Source of the DNA: Hippophae tibetana
Lineage: Eukaryota; Streptophyta; Magnoliopsida; Rosales; Elaeagnaceae
DNA: 64,000 nucleotides
Direction of reading: 5' to 3'
Assembly (NCBI GenBank): GCA_037013495.1
Contig: CM072812.1
Location: forward strand, 79,219,840-79,283,839
Each line of letters opens with the position of its first letter. Position 1 is the stretch's first letter. Shown piece after piece: positions 1 to 10,983 of this stretch. Made by a program: the position numbers and the translations under genes. A model generated the notes under the pieces. It was not told the DNA's origin. It did no database searches and saw only the letters and a program-made list of their open reading frames with translations.

Positions 1-960
1 TGCAAGCTTTTGAAAACTAAATTAGGATAGCAGGAGAGTGTAAGATGTGGGAAAAACAAAAGTGTGAGCAAGAGAAAAATAAAAAAAATACTAAGTGAGG
101 TAGAAAGAAAAATTGGAGAGAAAAATTAGTATAATTGAGAGAAAAGTGGGCAAAAAAGAGAAGAAAGTGAGCAAAAAAGAGTGAAAAATAAAAGAATGAG
201 TGTATTTCCTAAAAAACAAGAGATTAAGAGTGCATTGATGGGAAGACAACAAGTACTTGTACTTATGTACAAGAATGTTTATCTTTCTACAAACGATCTT
301 AACTCATCTTTGCCTAATGTCATTGTATCTTTATTGCAGGACTTTGAGGATCAACTTTATGAATATATTCCCTATGGATTACATCCTTGCGAGACATGTA
401 ACATCAAATAGACTTTATACCTGAATCCGCAATACCAAATCGACCTGCTTACAAAGCTAAGATTCGAGGATGAATCTTTTCGAAGAGGAGGGGAATGATG
501 GAGATTGAGGTGCTAAACAAGTTGATGTTTACCAATATTCTAAAGATTCTCAATATCATACAAATATTCTCAAGATCCTATACAAAGGATAGATTTGGAA
601 TGTCAAATTGGATGCAAGGAATAAATTCGGAAGGGATATTTTTGTTTTATGAAATTATGGGCTTTTCATGTTTAGTAATTTTATTTTATTTTATTGTAGA
701 CTTTTATTTTAAGTCTTTTAGTCTTTTATTTTTTAAGGTTAGATTATGCCTAATCCATCACTAAATAATAGGCCCATTCTATCTAGGTTTTTTTTTCTTT
801 TAGGGTTTCTTGCTTATTAATAAGAATAACTATGTAATTTGAAGACAAATATTCATTGATGAAAAGAAAATTTTAGAAAGATTCATGCTTTGCCTTCTTG
901 TGTTCTTGATTGAATACTTGAATCCGACTTATCAAAGGGAGTGATCATCCTTTGTGGCGT
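1..960 (+). mobile_element. Ty3/gypsy retrotransposon remnant, internally deleted
   Basis: Frame 1 at about 181-411 reads like the segment between protease and reverse transcriptase of plant Ty3/gypsy polyproteins: a Lys/Glu-rich repetitive linker, then IKSALMGRQQVLVLMYKN, SLPNVIVSLLQDFED and a Gly-Leu-His-Pro stretch. Shortly after, in another frame, 412-465 reads DFIPESAIPNRPAY, a motif just before the RT core. At about 467 the sequence jumps to a frame reading DSRMNLFEEEGNDGD, typical of the extreme C-terminus of the same polyprotein. RT, RNase H and integrase are therefore missing. The DNA after this (about 600-960), rich in T and containing a ttagggttt-type tract, looks like 3' LTR remains. 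Family recognition is from memory of conserved motifs; exact ends are not resolved. Confidence 0.7.
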
Positions 961-1159
961 CTCAAGATTTGGGTTTTAAGAACTTTGTTTCCTTAGGGTT
1001 CTAATTTGGTCATATTCAACACATTCTTAACAAATCAATCATTTCAATTCCTTTAAGCTTTATGGTTCCTAGGTTGTTTGTCTAAAGGGTCTGTATCATT
1101 CAAGAACACAAGAAGGCAAAGCATGAAGCTTTCTGAAATTTTCTTTTCATTATTGAATA
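850..1159. repeat. 60-bp inverted repeat with about 190-bp spacer
   Basis: Bases 850-909 and the reverse complement of 1100-1159 are near identical: both contain gaaaagaaaatt, agaaag, then catgctttgccttcttgtgt and tcttga, with only a few mismatches. The left arm lies in the 3' end of the gypsy LTR remnant, so the right arm is probably a second LTR end in the opposite orientation. RNA from this stretch could form a long hairpin. Confidence 0.8.
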
Positions 1160-1189
1160 TCCGTGTTAAGTTTCCTTCACTATATCACG

Positions 1190-1487
1190 TGTTAAGATTC
1201 CTTCAATCTCACATCAGCCAGGAATTCGACAACAATATTGCTTATAAGCTCGGACAACCCTTAACTTAATGAGATCTTATTAGATTGAGTTAGGCCTGAG
1301 TTTCTAACATGGTATCAAAGTTGAGCCTAATTTGATCTGTGATTTAGGTTTTGTCCTTAACAGTCTCATCATGGCTTTGTGGGACCACATTTGTCTGTGT
1401 GAGGGGCTGTTAAGTTTCTTTCAATCTCACATCGACTAAAAGTTCGATAGCAGTACTACTTATTGAGTTAGACTTAAATTTCTAACA
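1190..1487 (+). mobile_element. TRIM (miniature LTR retrotransposon)
   Basis: Two terminal repeats start tgttaag, contain ttcaatctcacatc and an attcgacaac- or gttcgatagc-like stretch, and end ttctaaca: left 1190-1309 (120 bp), right 1408-1487 (80 bp, internally shortened). The left repeat is followed at once by tggtatcaaag (1310-1320), a good match to the primer-binding site complementary to initiator tRNA-Met. The right repeat is preceded by a purine tract, tgtgaggggc. The 98-bp interior has no coding capacity. This layout defines TRIM elements, which depend on proteins of other retrotransposons. No convincing target-site duplication was found (tcacg versus ttctc), so one end may be altered. 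A further tgttaag at 1164 suggests a small duplication at the left end. Confidence 0.75.
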
Positions 1488-1984
1488 TTCTCATTGAGAT
1501 TGGATTTAACTAGTATCTTTTAGTAACTTAATAAAAGTTGTTTACTTGTTACTTAATTGTTTAGTATGTGTTTGAAGTTGTTAAAAACCAACTCACTACA
1601 TGTCAAAAATACTTTTATTTACTTATCATTCTCACGTAAACGTTGGTTATACTTATAATACAAACCAAAAACTTTGTAATTTAATTATCAAAATTATCGA
1701 AGTTCAAACTAAAGCTAATAACAAAACAGGAAAAAAGTTTTGTACTCGACTGAACGTGTAAGAACTCTGTACATTTGGTAAACTTTTTTTCTATGAACTT
1801 TACTTCTCTTTAGAAAATAATAACAACAATTGGTTTAAATTATAGAAACTTTAAAAAAAATAATCAAAGTAGCATGTTCACTCTTTTTTTTCAACTTTGA
1901 ATTCAATGTACATATACCCTACATGTTCTCTTTATGATCCAAAAAAAAAGAGAGGAATTTTACTACTACTTATCCAGGGTATTT
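1488..1984. other. intergenic, downstream of MLO
   Basis: AT-rich sequence between the TRIM and the MLO stop codon. It must contain the 3' untranslated region and poly(A) signals of the minus-strand MLO gene, but no single signal stands out. No coding potential was seen. Confidence 0.5.
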
Positions 1985-4900
1985 TCATTGTACATGTTTA
2001 CTAAATGACAAGTCAATTTGATTTTTAGTTTCTTCTCTGTATTGATCAGTTTTATTTCTTTCAGTTTCTTGTTTATTGTCATCCACTTTTACAATCAAAT
2101 CCATATTTGATGATGTTGGTGACAATGGATCAATCTCTCTATCAGACTTCTCTTGATCCTCATATGTGGTGAAGCGGGTTGAGTGACCCGTGGTTTCGAA
2201 ACGGTGTAGTTTTTGTCCAGAAGAATGCAATGCAGAGATAGTAGAGCTTCCACCAAGAGTTACAGCGGAGGGTTTAACTCCATGTCCTGTCCCCCGTTTC
2301 TTTTTAACAGCCATTCGCCATTTCTTAAGTGCCTCTGATGTTTGTTCATCAAATATTGATTTCTTCATACATGAACCCATCTGCCAGGGATCACACAAGA
2401 CTCATAAACCAGAAAGAAAGTATAAAAATGAAATCTTTACTAGCAATTGGGTTTCTGCATTTTAGTCCTAAATAGCGCATATTTGAAAATTTCGCCACAA
2501 GTGTTTCAAAATTATGGGGAAAATCTATGTACATAAGTACAACGTTGGAATGCAGCAAAAAAGAAAAGAACCCATTTTTTAAGTGCCATCAAATATTGAT
2601 TTCTTCATACATGAACCCATCTGCAGGGATCACACACGACTCATAAACCATAAAAAAAGTATAAAAATGAAATATTTACTAGCAATTGTTTCAATTTGCT
2701 TGTGGTTCTTCATTTTACTCCTAATTAGCGCACTTTTTGAAATTTTGCCAAAACTGTTTCAAAATTATGGGGAAAATCTATGTACAGCTTGTACATAGTT
2801 GTTCGTAGTTATGTACAACGTTTGTATGTAGCAAAAAAGAAAAAGAACTGATTTTATAGCATCATTGTGTGCTTATAGTGGTTTCAGACAATCATAAAGA
2901 ACAAAATGTGATTATTGTCATAATTTAAGAAAATTTACCTGAGTTATAAGGGCATAGAGAGGAAGTGTAATATAACTGCACAAACACAGAACGCCAACCC
3001 TACAAGAATTACCACACAAATATAAATCAACTGTTCAAGGTAACATAAAGATCACATTGACTTTTAGATTCATTGTCTTTGTTTTATCAATTGCTTTGAC
3101 CAGCTAGTGGCTTGAACTAAACCTCATAAATGTCTCTACCTTATCTATATATCACATGCCTTATTATGAATAGAAGAACCATGACTATATATACTAACTA
3201 CAACAGAAAATACATGTATATTATTTAGATTAATTGTTCCATTATTAATATGAAGAGCAAGAGAAAATGGACAAAAATCTTACCCCAAAGCTACTTTTAA
3301 AATTGCAAGCTTGAAATTTGCATGGAAACAAGAATTCAATCCAAATGAATACTACACAAGAAGAAATTGGTCATTTTTCAAAACATGGATATTGAAAATC
3401 ACATGCAAAGTACTAATTTAAAAGACATTGTTCAGAAAAATGAAAAACAAAACATAATATTTGTTAGCTATATTGAATGGAGATTAATTCCTTACCCATA
3501 TCCACAGAAAATATGTTATCTGAAATGCATTCTGCATAAACAAGAAAAAGGATCATTCACACATATTACGGAAAAAACTGAGTATCAGATGATGAAACTT
3601 GGTATATTAGACCAGTTTTGTAACCAATTCCGTTTTCAAGATTCAATTTTTGAACCCAAGTTTTCAAAATGAATATTATTTGGTAATTAATTCTACTTCC
3701 ATTTTATATATATTTTTTATTACTTTTGAAACGTAAAAGAAAAATTTGAAAATCATAGTTAGTTCACTTTTCTTTTCATTAGTAACTTCACTTCTATTTA
3801 AAAGAGAATGAAAGAAAAAAATAATTTTTTTTACTAAATAAGTTTTTTTTCCCTCTAAATGAATTAAAAAACAGAAAACTAAAACTAATTTCAACTATAA
3901 GAAAACAAAATTGAAAAATAAAACTCATTACAAAATGAGTCCTTAGTAATTATATCTATGTTGTTCGTAGATATAATGCAAAGGCTACAATATTTATTTT
4001 CTGTATGACTAGTCTCAGGACATGATTTTATAATAGAAATGACAATTCAATACCTGAAACAAAGCAAAATGGATAAGATGAAGAACCAATTGCGGCCGAC
4101 CAAACCAAAAGTATTTGTCTGAACCTTGCACAAGAGGAATCCCTTGGACCACTGCATGCCTTTCTGTAAGCTCTAATGCCATCTTTGTCAAGATAGCTTG
4201 GAGTTTAGTTCCAACAGCTAAAATTACCTGTAGTCATGCAACTGATTTGAATTTCATTTTCACAAATAAGTCGTTGGTAAAGATTAATATGATAAAAAAT
4301 GTTTTCTTACAATGACAGGGATCAATGACGCCCAAAATAATGCCTGCCATCCTGAAATAGCATCACAAATAATTAAAATATTAGATAATTATTATTTTGT
4401 GTTTATTAATTTAGAAATCGTATCAAGAGTCTTACTAGGACGAACATTTTAGACTTATTATAGATGTATTCTTTCAATATTATTATGAATGAATGATAAT
4501 TATAATATCTTTCTTTAATTTTCTGGATCTCCTTTCTACCTATTTTAATTCCCTTTTATTTTAGCTTCAACATTATTTCTTTCACCAATTTTATATTTCT
4601 ACTCAAATATTTCTTTCAAATCTTACTCCAACTAGTAAAGGCATGTTTGCTTCTAATTTTGAAATCTTGTTGAAGTATATATGGTAGCAAAAAAATAAGC
4701 GCTTATGAACCAAGCAAAATTGTTTTTCCATAAGTACTTTCAATCCTCAAAATGTATTCTTTTTAAAAACTAGACAAAAACCACTTTTAACAGAATTACA
4801 AGCGAAAAAAACCTTAATATCTAAAAGGACTTTGCAGGAAAAAGTAGCTTACCGTTAACATTGAGTAACAAAAAAATCACAAATGATGCCCACAAGACAG

Positions 4901-7900
4901 GACTGCCATCAAATGTAGAAAAAAGAGTAATAGTGAGTACAATCAGCGAAAAACACAATTGATGGTGTTATTAAATCTGAAACGACCAAACATTACCTAA
5001 CTCCAACAACCACCTTAAAATCATCTTCTAATGATCTCTTGATATACTTTTGGAAGTTAAATTTACTTCCAGGAGCTATGTGTGCCTGAAGAATGTCATG
5101 AAATGTTGATATATATTGCAGCATAAAATTATGAATATTCCATTCCACAATCAAAGACTCACAGTGATGAATCCGTTTCGCAATGTCAAGTAGTCAGCCT
5201 TATTAACTGATCTGAAAAATTGTAGAAAGAAGCATCCCTGAAAAGTTCAAATACTTAGCATCAAAGTCCATAAAAGACTAACTCAATGAGAGGTAACACT
5301 CATAATCTTTATAAACTCTACCATGATGTTGTCTTAATTAATGTAACACTTAGAAATTCAGCATTAACCTAACAGACAATAGAAGACTGGAAAAACTATA
5401 TCAGCCAAAAGAAACCAAAGTGTGCTAGAGAGAATCTTACAACATAAAAGAAGAATGGAATCCTCGTCCAAAAACTCGTATGTTGTTTCACAAATGAAGT
5501 TTCATGAGTAAGCCTGAATCTTGAAGGATCTATCATGAAAATTATGTTGGTTTTAGATTGTAAATATACACAATCAAATATTTAAAAGTTAACACTCAAA
5601 TTTTCTTTTTGAAGAGCAGAGAACATCTTGTGTGTAACAGGACAAGATGATGTACCATTTGAAAATTCATTATCACGGGACAATGTTTCTATCTCCCATT
5701 CCTTCCAGCCTCGAATCTGTACAGAGTAGCATCAGTCAAGAATTTTTTTTCCAAATCTAAAAGCACTTATGACAATTTTCTCTTTAATTCACAAACATTT
5801 TTTTGCTAACAAAAGCACTTATATAGAATATCAGAAGAGTAGTATCAGAGTATCCTGATGGTTGCATATATCTATCTAGAGAACTAGATATAAAACATTC
5901 ATACCTTGAGTCTTCCAAGCATCATTGTGACAGCACTGTAGAGAACATGAAAAACTGCTAGGAAGAATATGAGTATGTGCAATTGATGCAATCCATTGAT
6001 AGAAATAAGTGGCTCATAATCCTGCCAAGTAAGACAAGATGGCATTTTATTAGTTCACGGAAAGAGTCAAAAAATAAGCAACAGAAGAAGATAGAAAGTT
6101 CATAATGCTTTTGTATCATGCAATTTGCATTCACTTAAAGTCTCCTTAATAGAAATCAATGGCTCATCTGTTTAAATTATTTTGATATGTTTGAAACCAC
6201 CATTTCTGCTTATATTCCAAAGGAATTATTCATCAAGATCGAGGAATTATTCATCAAGATCATGTCATTTGATAATATAGCTCACAAGAAAGCTAAATTT
6301 TTGAAATTTTGTAAGTTAATAAATACATTATTCTTAGGATCCGTTTGTTTTTGCCTTTAGAATCCTGTAAAAGCGCTTCTGACAGCAAAAAATAAAAAAA
6401 ATAAAAAACACCCTAAAACTTATAACAACAAAAATAACACCCAAATAACATTGAACGAGACCCTATTGAATGGATGGTTGTAATTTAATTTGGACACCGT
6501 TCAATGTAAAATGAGATGCCAAACTTTTTTAATAGTGAAAGTGTATGATCTAAACATAAAGTGCTATTTTTGTAATAACAAGTTTTAAGTGTGCTAATTT
6601 TATTGTTTTCTAAAAAAAAAAAAAGAGCTTAAGGACCATACACGATAAAGGTCTCATTTAGATGTGCTTCTCTTATAAGTGGTTTAAGATGAGTGCATAT
6701 ATTCAAAACTACTTCTCCCAAAAAGTATGTATTACTTTTCTTAAAAGCACAACTAATGCTTCTCAAACTTTTGAAAGCACTTTTCATAAAGTTTGACAAA
6801 CACCCTTGAAAATGTTTTGATCCATTTGAAAGCTTTCAACCAAAAGAAGAAACAGTTTCAAATGGACCCAAAATTTGCCAGAAGCTCTTGCACTCAAAAA
6901 ACAAATTTCTTCGTGAAACTGTTGTTTTTTTTATCAAACCGTTTTTAACAAAAGTACAAGCAAACAGACACTCGGCAATTCGAGACCATATGATAGTGCT
7001 TTAATCGCAAAATAGCACTTCTAAACCAAAATGTAAAAATATTTTCCATAATTGCTTTCAAGTCTCAAAGAGCACGTACAAGCACAAATTACGTGCTTCA
7101 ATCTGAAAGCAGTTTTCTTTTTTAAAATCCATTTTTAACACAAGCGGACGAAGAAACAAACCCTAGATATACTTACAGTCTTGCATTTAGGACCATAGCT
7201 AGCACTAGCGAGAACTCGGTGCTCAAACCATAAAAGCCTGCGGCGATGTCCCTCTTTAGTAGTTGCTGACTTGGCTTTGTTCTTACATGGTAACATAGTT
7301 TCTGCTACCTTGATTGGGATACATATTCGAGAAACATAACTCTGACTAAATGTCAGAAGCAATGAGATGAAACCTAGAACCATCAGCTCTGCATTGAATT
7401 CATTTATAATCAGATATGTAGAAACTTAATGTCGAAAGCACATTATCATATAAATTGAATTCAACAATGTTCTTACCAGCTTTAACCTTCTCAAGAGCTT
7501 CGAATAGCGCATTCTTGTGCTTATCTGATAGCCACTAAATTGCAGTTTTATTGGAGTGAGACATGTTGTATTAAAGTGACATAGCACAACATTTCCAAAT
7601 CTAGAAACTAAGTTATTTTTGGAAAACAACAAAAATATGACACAAATTATTCATTCGTATTCAAGAATTATCAGTTGGTATCTAAACCAACGATTATCAT
7701 AATTCTTTTTGATAAAAAAATATAATAATTATGGAGAAAAATTAATCTAATTAGTATGAAATATACTCTTAATAAATAACAACTCTTTGTAACTACAAAA
7801 ATAATAATATTTACGTTCAGTTAATATATTTTAAATTTTTTAAAAATATTTCTTCCATCATTTTACATTAAATATTATTCAAGTTAAATTATAATCATTT

Positions 7901-10196
7901 AAATACATTTAATATTAAATTTTATCTAACTAAATCATGTTAAATGTTATTAAAAATAGAATGAATTTAGGTTAAGTTACTTCTATAACTATGAGTTAAT
8001 ACACTTTGGTACTATATTGATTGAGGTAAATTCTATAAGTACTATAATTAAAAAAAATTAATCTAAAGGAAAATTTTATACAGATTTTAAAAATAATCAC
8101 TTGCTGCGCACAGAGGAATTTTTTTAGGAGCATTTCGGATTTACATTAATTGAAGAAAAAAACACATAAAACAACAGAAAATGGGTATAAAGCTTTTTTA
8201 CATCCCCATTACTGAGATAGATGTGTTCTAAATTTGTTTTTTGTTTGAAAAAGAAACTGAGCACCAAAATTATTATGAAGATGAAAGGACCGCTACAAAA
8301 CAGCATTTATGAAAACATATAAATACATAAAGAGACAGCAAAACCTATCCTATTCCCAACTACAAGCAAAGAAAAGAATGAAATAAAAATGAGGTTGTAA
8401 ATAAAAAAGACTCAACTTTAATGATTAGGGTTTCTATTTCTGTTTTACAAATAAGATTGGAAAAAAGCTTTAAACCCGTTCTTTATTTTAAGTTTTTTTT
8501 TTCTTCTTCTTTCTTCTTGTTTTTTTTTTTGTTTTCCCTAAAAATATACTCATGTGCGTAGCACATGATCATTTTTAAGATCTGGTGTAAAATTTTACAT
8601 ATTGGACTAATTTTTTAATTATATGACTGATTGAATTCATCTCAATTAATATAATATCAAATATATTAAATTCATAATTATAAGATTAAAATTTATAATT
8701 ATAAGGCTAACCTGACTTCAAAATCCATTAAAAAATATTTTTATTTTTATAAATTTAAATTATTTTATCCTTAATAAAATTAACAAAAGTCAAATTTCAA
8801 TTCCAATTCAACCAAATTGAACACAAATAAATAAAAATAGAAAATGGTATAAAAATTAACCCATAAATTTTGATAATGTCAGAGCCCCAAGACCTAGTCA
8901 AACTCTTCTCCCATTCTCATTCTAGTTCTGTTATCTACTTCGCTAAACTATACATCCAATATTAAATTTTTTACTGTATTATATATATATATTTAAACTT
9001 TAGAATATATTACTTATTCTTTAAATTTTTAAAAATTCAAACATGAATTTTAAACCTTTAACTATTATGAATTAAACTTTAATCTTTTAAAACTGTATAC
9101 GTAAATATTTAAATTTTTAAATCATATAATTTAATAAAATATTTTTTAAATTATAAATTAGTATATTAATTGTAAAGATAGAATTTATATGCCAAGTTTT
9201 TTAAAATTTTAAAAATAAATCATATATTTTAAAATTTAGAATCCTGTCTGTGAAAATTGCTCATAATTTGGAGTTTTGTTACCGATTACTTTTTTTATGT
9301 TTCAGAATTGGAACTCAAAATTTTAAAATTGTTATTATTTGATAATCAATTAAGTTTTCAAGTTTAAAACTAAGATAGAAATCAGTTTTATTTTTATATA
9401 TAATTTTTATTGTTTTCAAAACTTAAAAAAAACAAAAAAGTCTTGAAAATAAATTACAAGTTCACTCTCATTTTTATGCAGTGTTTATGTTTTTATTTAA
9501 AAAATAGAAATGGAAATTGTTACTAAAATTATTTTTTTTGGGTTAAGTTTTCATTTAAAAAAATATATAACTTGTTATCAAACGATTTTACTGAGACAAT
9601 TCATCAGTCACCTTGTACTCGTTATTATCAAACTAGAACAATAGAGTTGAAGAAGAAATTGGTATACTCAGTTCATTGAATAGATCACAAATCAATGTTT
9701 ATGAGAAGATGACAAACAAAAGGAAACCAAATAATAACCGAAACCATTGGATCAATCAATCAGAAAGGGAAAATTGTGAATAAATGTTTTGAGAAGTTTA
9801 AATTTCTAGCAAATTCAGCAGGCTATAGTGTTCCCACGCTAAAATTGATAATAAGAGTTTTTAGGCTCACACATTTTGTACTTCACTACATAAACACAAA
9901 TAATGGGTTTGTACCAAAAAGCGCTTTTAATTCAAATCACTTATAACATAAACAAACACAAACAAATAAACATCAAGTCTTTAAAATCAACATACCGTTC
10001 CAAGTTTGTGAAGGACCTTTTCCAAAACAATGGAGATGATGATGATGATAGCACAAACACCAGAAACAGCCCAAGTGGGTGTTTGATCAAGTTCTCTTGA
10101 TTGGGACCCATTTTGTTCTGCTGCTGCTACGACATTGCCTGTGAAGAACAGTAGTCCCTGGCTCAGACCCAAGAAAGCCAACACAACGAGCTTCAT
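1985..10196 (-). CDS. MLO: MLO-like seven-transmembrane protein, 15 exons, 575 aa
   Basis: Exons, in order of transcription (plus-strand coordinates): 10196-9996, 7534-7477, 7388-7177, 6021-5905, 5716-5656, 5529-5441, 5237-5163, 5085-4997, 4902-4853, 4351-4311, 4227-4054, 3531-3496, 3351-3284, 2999-2939, 2380-1985. Every intron is GT-AG and the exons sum to 1728 nt, one open frame of 575 codons plus TGA, so the gene looks intact. Conserved MLO blocks appear in order: a hydrophobic leader, LDQTPTWAV before TM1, [14 protein letters not shown], a cysteine-containing loop, [86 protein letters not shown], and [17 protein letters not shown]. The C-terminal tail has the calmodulin-binding region around Trp465 ([13 protein letters not shown]). 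MLO proteins are plasma-membrane proteins, reported to act in calcium signalling, powdery-mildew susceptibility and pollen-tube reception. The leader plus LDQTPTWAV resembles the AtMLO5/7/8/9/10 group, so a reproductive role is more likely than a mildew role (inference). Odd: CFFLQFF at about 248-254, where relatives have Arg instead of Leu251. Confidence 0.95.
2320..2857 (-). repeat. tandem duplication of MLO exon 15 start, with decoy exon
   Basis: Two adjacent copies, about 2320-2572 (the functional one, holding the exon 15 acceptor at 2381) and about 2573-2857 (inside intron 14). Both contain the splice acceptor, the first codons [11 protein letters not shown] and about 190 bp of upstream intron. 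The upstream copy keeps a good acceptor (ccctgcag, exon would begin at 2620). It lacks 14 nt of coding sequence after the Asp codon, which shifts the frame to a TAA at 2581-2579. The spliceosome meets this copy first on the minus-strand transcript. Using it would give a 457-aa protein without the calmodulin-binding tail. Confidence 0.85.
4638..4815. repeat. possible MITE in MLO intron 9
   Basis: The ends resemble a short terminal inverted repeat: aaggcatgtttgcttctaa on the left against aaggtttttttcgcttgtaa read from the right on the other strand. A similar gtttgctt/aagcaaac style and many aaaagcactt stretches occur in intron 3 (about 6337-7130), which may hold related copies. No target-site duplication was confirmed. 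Confidence 0.35.
6337..7130. repeat. possible MITE-derived sequence in MLO intron 3
   Basis: Repetitive intron sequence with recurring agcacttt/aaagtgct words. It opens with ggatccgtttgtttttgc and has a matching gtacaagcaaacagacac near 6950-6970, suggestive of decayed hAT- or Harbinger-like MITEs. No clear ends or duplications, so the class is a guess. Confidence 0.3.
7535..9995 (-). other. MLO intron 1 (2.46 kb)
   Basis: Donor ggaacg|gtatgt after exon 1 and acceptor atttag|TGG before exon 2. The intron is very AT-rich, with a long T-rich run around 8480-8560. No coding sequence or recognisable repeat was seen inside it. Confidence 0.8.
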
Positions 10197-10983
10197 GGAG
10201 AGAGATAGCTACACAATGAAAAGGAGGCTCCAAGTTTCAACCTTTTAATTTGTTGTGTTGTTTAATTAATTGGATATTGGCTGTGCATAATTTCCGTGTA
10301 CAGCTCGACTAGACATAATGGAGAAGCAATCAGTACCATTTTATGTTTACTTAGTTTTCTGATCATATATATTATTCCTTTTTATTAATTAAACATCCAA
10401 TTTCTTATAATTATATTAAAATAATAACACGACTCTACATTACCAACTTATCATAATCTCAACTTAATACATTAAATCGTTATAATATGATAATTAATGT
10501 CATAAATAAATATTAATTCAAATAAATAAACTTAAATTAATAATTAAATACCACGTATATCAGTTTTGTTAACAAGGAATTAATGTGTACAGAATTTTGT
10601 TTACCAATCTAAAATCTACGATCTAGAATTAAGAAAAAGTGGGGTAAGTAGTGACATAAATTACGGAGAGAATTACTAAACTCCGCGATTATAGACATGA
10701 TTGTCGATTTGCTTTTGTTGGTCAGACTCTGTTCCTTTTTATTACCAGCGTGCTTTCCCACTCATTCAACTACCGTTTAGATATCGCCAGGCGCCAAAAA
10801 CCCCGAGCCACAACCCAAAAGAGAAATGCGCGTATAGATTTCATTTATATTTTTATAATTTCTTCTTTTTTTAATTTAAACTATAAGCGATACGAATTAA
10901 ACCTTAACCTATGATCAAAGACGTTAGTGTAAATCAATAAGTTTCAACCAAACACGCATACAAATAAAATTGTTTAAAGCTAT
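10197..10983. promoter_or_regulatory. MLO upstream region, up to copia-1
   Basis: This 787-bp stretch separates the MLO start codon (10196) from the left LTR of copia-1. It must contain the 5' untranslated leader and core promoter of MLO on the minus strand. The leader nearest the ATG has ctatctctctcc. No unambiguous TATA box was identified. TSD gctat (10979-10983) closes the region. Confidence 0.5.

Noticed and set aside
2190..2465. 91-codon open frame on the plus strand
   Set aside because: It is antisense to MLO exon 15, whose spliced frame is well supported.
2583..2798. 71-codon open frame on the plus strand
   Set aside because: It is the reverse side of the duplicated exon 15 segment, not a gene.
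9903..10100. 65-codon open frame on the plus strand
   Set aside because: Antisense to MLO exon 1 and the start of intron 1.
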